From contig CAMCPC010000098.1 in assembly GCA_945876665.1 (NCBI GenBank), forward strand, positions 1 through 5,457: a DNA stretch of 5,457 nucleotides. The letters are read 5' to 3'. A program made the position numbers and the translations under genes. Each line of letters begins with the position of its first letter. Position 1 is the first letter of the stretch. This stretch comes from an uncultured Oscillospiraceae bacterium (lineage in GTDB: Bacteria > Bacillota > Clostridia > UBA1381). The notes below the pieces were generated by a model. That model was not told the DNA's origin. It saw nothing but the letters and a program-made list of their open reading frames with translations, and ran no database searches. Shown here one piece after another: positions 4,699 to 5,457 of this stretch.

Positions 4699-5457
4699 CA
4701 AATTCCACAGTTTCGCATTTTTCAATTACTGTGGTATAATTTTCCTTATATCCATAAGTTGAATAAGTTATTTTGAAACCAAAATCAAGATACTTTAGTC
4801 TGATAATCATATACTCATCATATACCACAATTTCCTCAAGGATTTCGCCGTATACGCTCTCGGAATATATTGCTTTTTCTCTGATAATACTGCGCAGCTC
4901 GGATAATTCCCCCTGTTTGCCATTTATTACATGCTGTTCTTCTTTTTGCCGAAGCTGCATATTCAGGCGGTCAAGCTCCGCGTCATATTTTCTCATGAGC
5001 TTTTTCATATCCTGTTCTCTGATTTCCATTTCAAAGTAACTGTCAAGCATACGCAGTTTTTTATCCTCCGTTTCTTTTATCCTGCGGTATATCAAATCAG
5101 ACGAACTGTCATCTTCATCGCTTGATATTGCAGTAATTTCATCAGCAAGTTCATCTGCAATACTGTCAAAATCTACTCCTGTCTGCTCCGTCACAAAGCG
5201 CATACATTCAAGCAAAGATTTATTGTTAATCATACGCATATTACAGCCGACCACATTACCGTTTTGGTCAATTTTTCTGTTTCCTCTTTCCGCCCTTGAA
5301 TGACACGCCCATGCAATATATTCACCGTTTTTCTTTCGGCTTCGGCGTATTACAAACCCTGAACCGCAATCACTGCAAATTATCTTTCCGCTGCACCAAT
5401 AACGATTGGAGTACTTCTTTTTCACTGCCGCGTCAATACTTCGCCGTTCAAGCTCTG
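4691..5457 (-). CDS. Large serine recombinase, C-terminal part (partial)
   Basis: The last 254 residues of a large serine site-specific recombinase (resolvase/invertase superfamily, TnpX/TndX-like), cut by the window edge. The frame stays open to base 5457. The GTG at 5425 is internal, because the ten codons before it (ELERRSIDAA) continue the usual linker into the zinc ribbon. Counting from that codon, the zinc beta-ribbon has Cys17, Cys20, Cys41 and Cys61 in SGKIICSDCGSGF...WACHSR...GCNMR. A coiled coil follows at about 110-185 (LRMLDSYFEMEIREQDMKK and on), then a beta-rich tail ending in VEFEK. This matches the DNA-binding half of such enzymes, which are usually about 500-560 aa; the catalytic Ser domain would lie to the right. 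These proteins integrate and excise prophages and conjugative elements. The stop codon lies in the exporter's terminator. Whether the full gene is intact cannot be seen. Confidence 0.88.
   Translation of the reverse strand, partial: ELERRSIDAAVKKKYSNRYWCSGKIICSDCGSGFVIRRSRKKNGEYIAWACHSRAERGNRKIDQNGNVVGCNMRMINNKSLLECMRFVTEQTGVDFDSIADELADEITAISSDEDDSSSDLIYRRIKETEDKKLRMLDSYFEMEIREQDMKKLMRKYDAELDRLNMQLRQKEEQHVINGKQGELSELRSIIREKAIYSESVYGEILEEIVVYDEYMIIRLKYLDFGFKITYSTYGYKENYTTVIEKCETVEFEK

Noticed and set aside
4773..5125. Plus-strand open frames (88 and 64 codons) opposite the recombinase
   Set aside because: They are antisense shadows of the zinc-ribbon and coiled-coil region, rich in Ser, Phe and Ile, without ribosome binding sites or known domains.
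5423..5425. GTG as the start codon of the recombinase
   Set aside because: The frame continues upstream to the window edge with recombinase-like linker residues, no ribosome binding site precedes the GTG, and the zinc ribbon is normally preceded by a catalytic domain.

Overview
The window looks like chromosomal DNA from a low-to-mid GC Gram-positive bacterium of the class Clostridia. The signs are strong AGGAGG-type ribosome binding sites, sigma-A-type promoters, compact GC-rich hairpin terminators, heavy ATA/AAA codon use, and a fragment of a spore-specific dipicolinate synthase gene. An anaerobic gut clostridium (Oscillospiraceae-like) would fit, but that is inference and the species is not identified.

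Left part (76-2430): a ferrous-iron uptake operon. feoA (small SH3-like protein) overlaps feoB (GTPase-coupled Fe(II) channel/transporter) by 14 nt, and a strong terminator closes the operon. FeoB is complete except for one oddity: a roughly 22-residue insertion with 9 histidines in the G domain, between switch I and the DLPG motif.

Middle-left (2467-3023): a separately transcribed DtxR/MntR-family metal-dependent repressor of 127 aa, likely the metal sensor partner of feoAB. It keeps five of the six MntR metal ligands and has Cys at the sixth, as DtxR/IdeR do. A complete terminator-like hairpin with a T tract lies between its promoter and its ribosome binding site, so its leader may be an attenuator or may give a short RNA.

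Middle (3048-3733): a well-expressed-looking ORF of 135 aa that matches only the N-terminal domain of dipicolinate synthase subunit A. It stops just where the NADPH-binding domain should begin and no dpaB follows. The next 214 bases have no convincing gene but hold the promoter of the following gene, inside a perfect 12-bp inverted repeat. The promoter core is itself nearly symmetric, so it can be read as a promoter in both directions.

Right part (3734-5457): a DMT/EamA-family 10-TM exporter with its own terminator, then the C-terminal part of a large serine recombinase on the minus strand that runs off the window edge. The recombinase stop codon lies within the exporter's terminator hairpin. 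This may mark the edge of a mobile element extending to the right.

No rRNA, tRNA, CRISPR array or known riboswitch was seen. The most unusual points are the His-rich FeoB insert, the hybrid metal site of the repressor and its terminator-bearing leader, the lone DpaA N-domain, and the palindromic eamA promoter.
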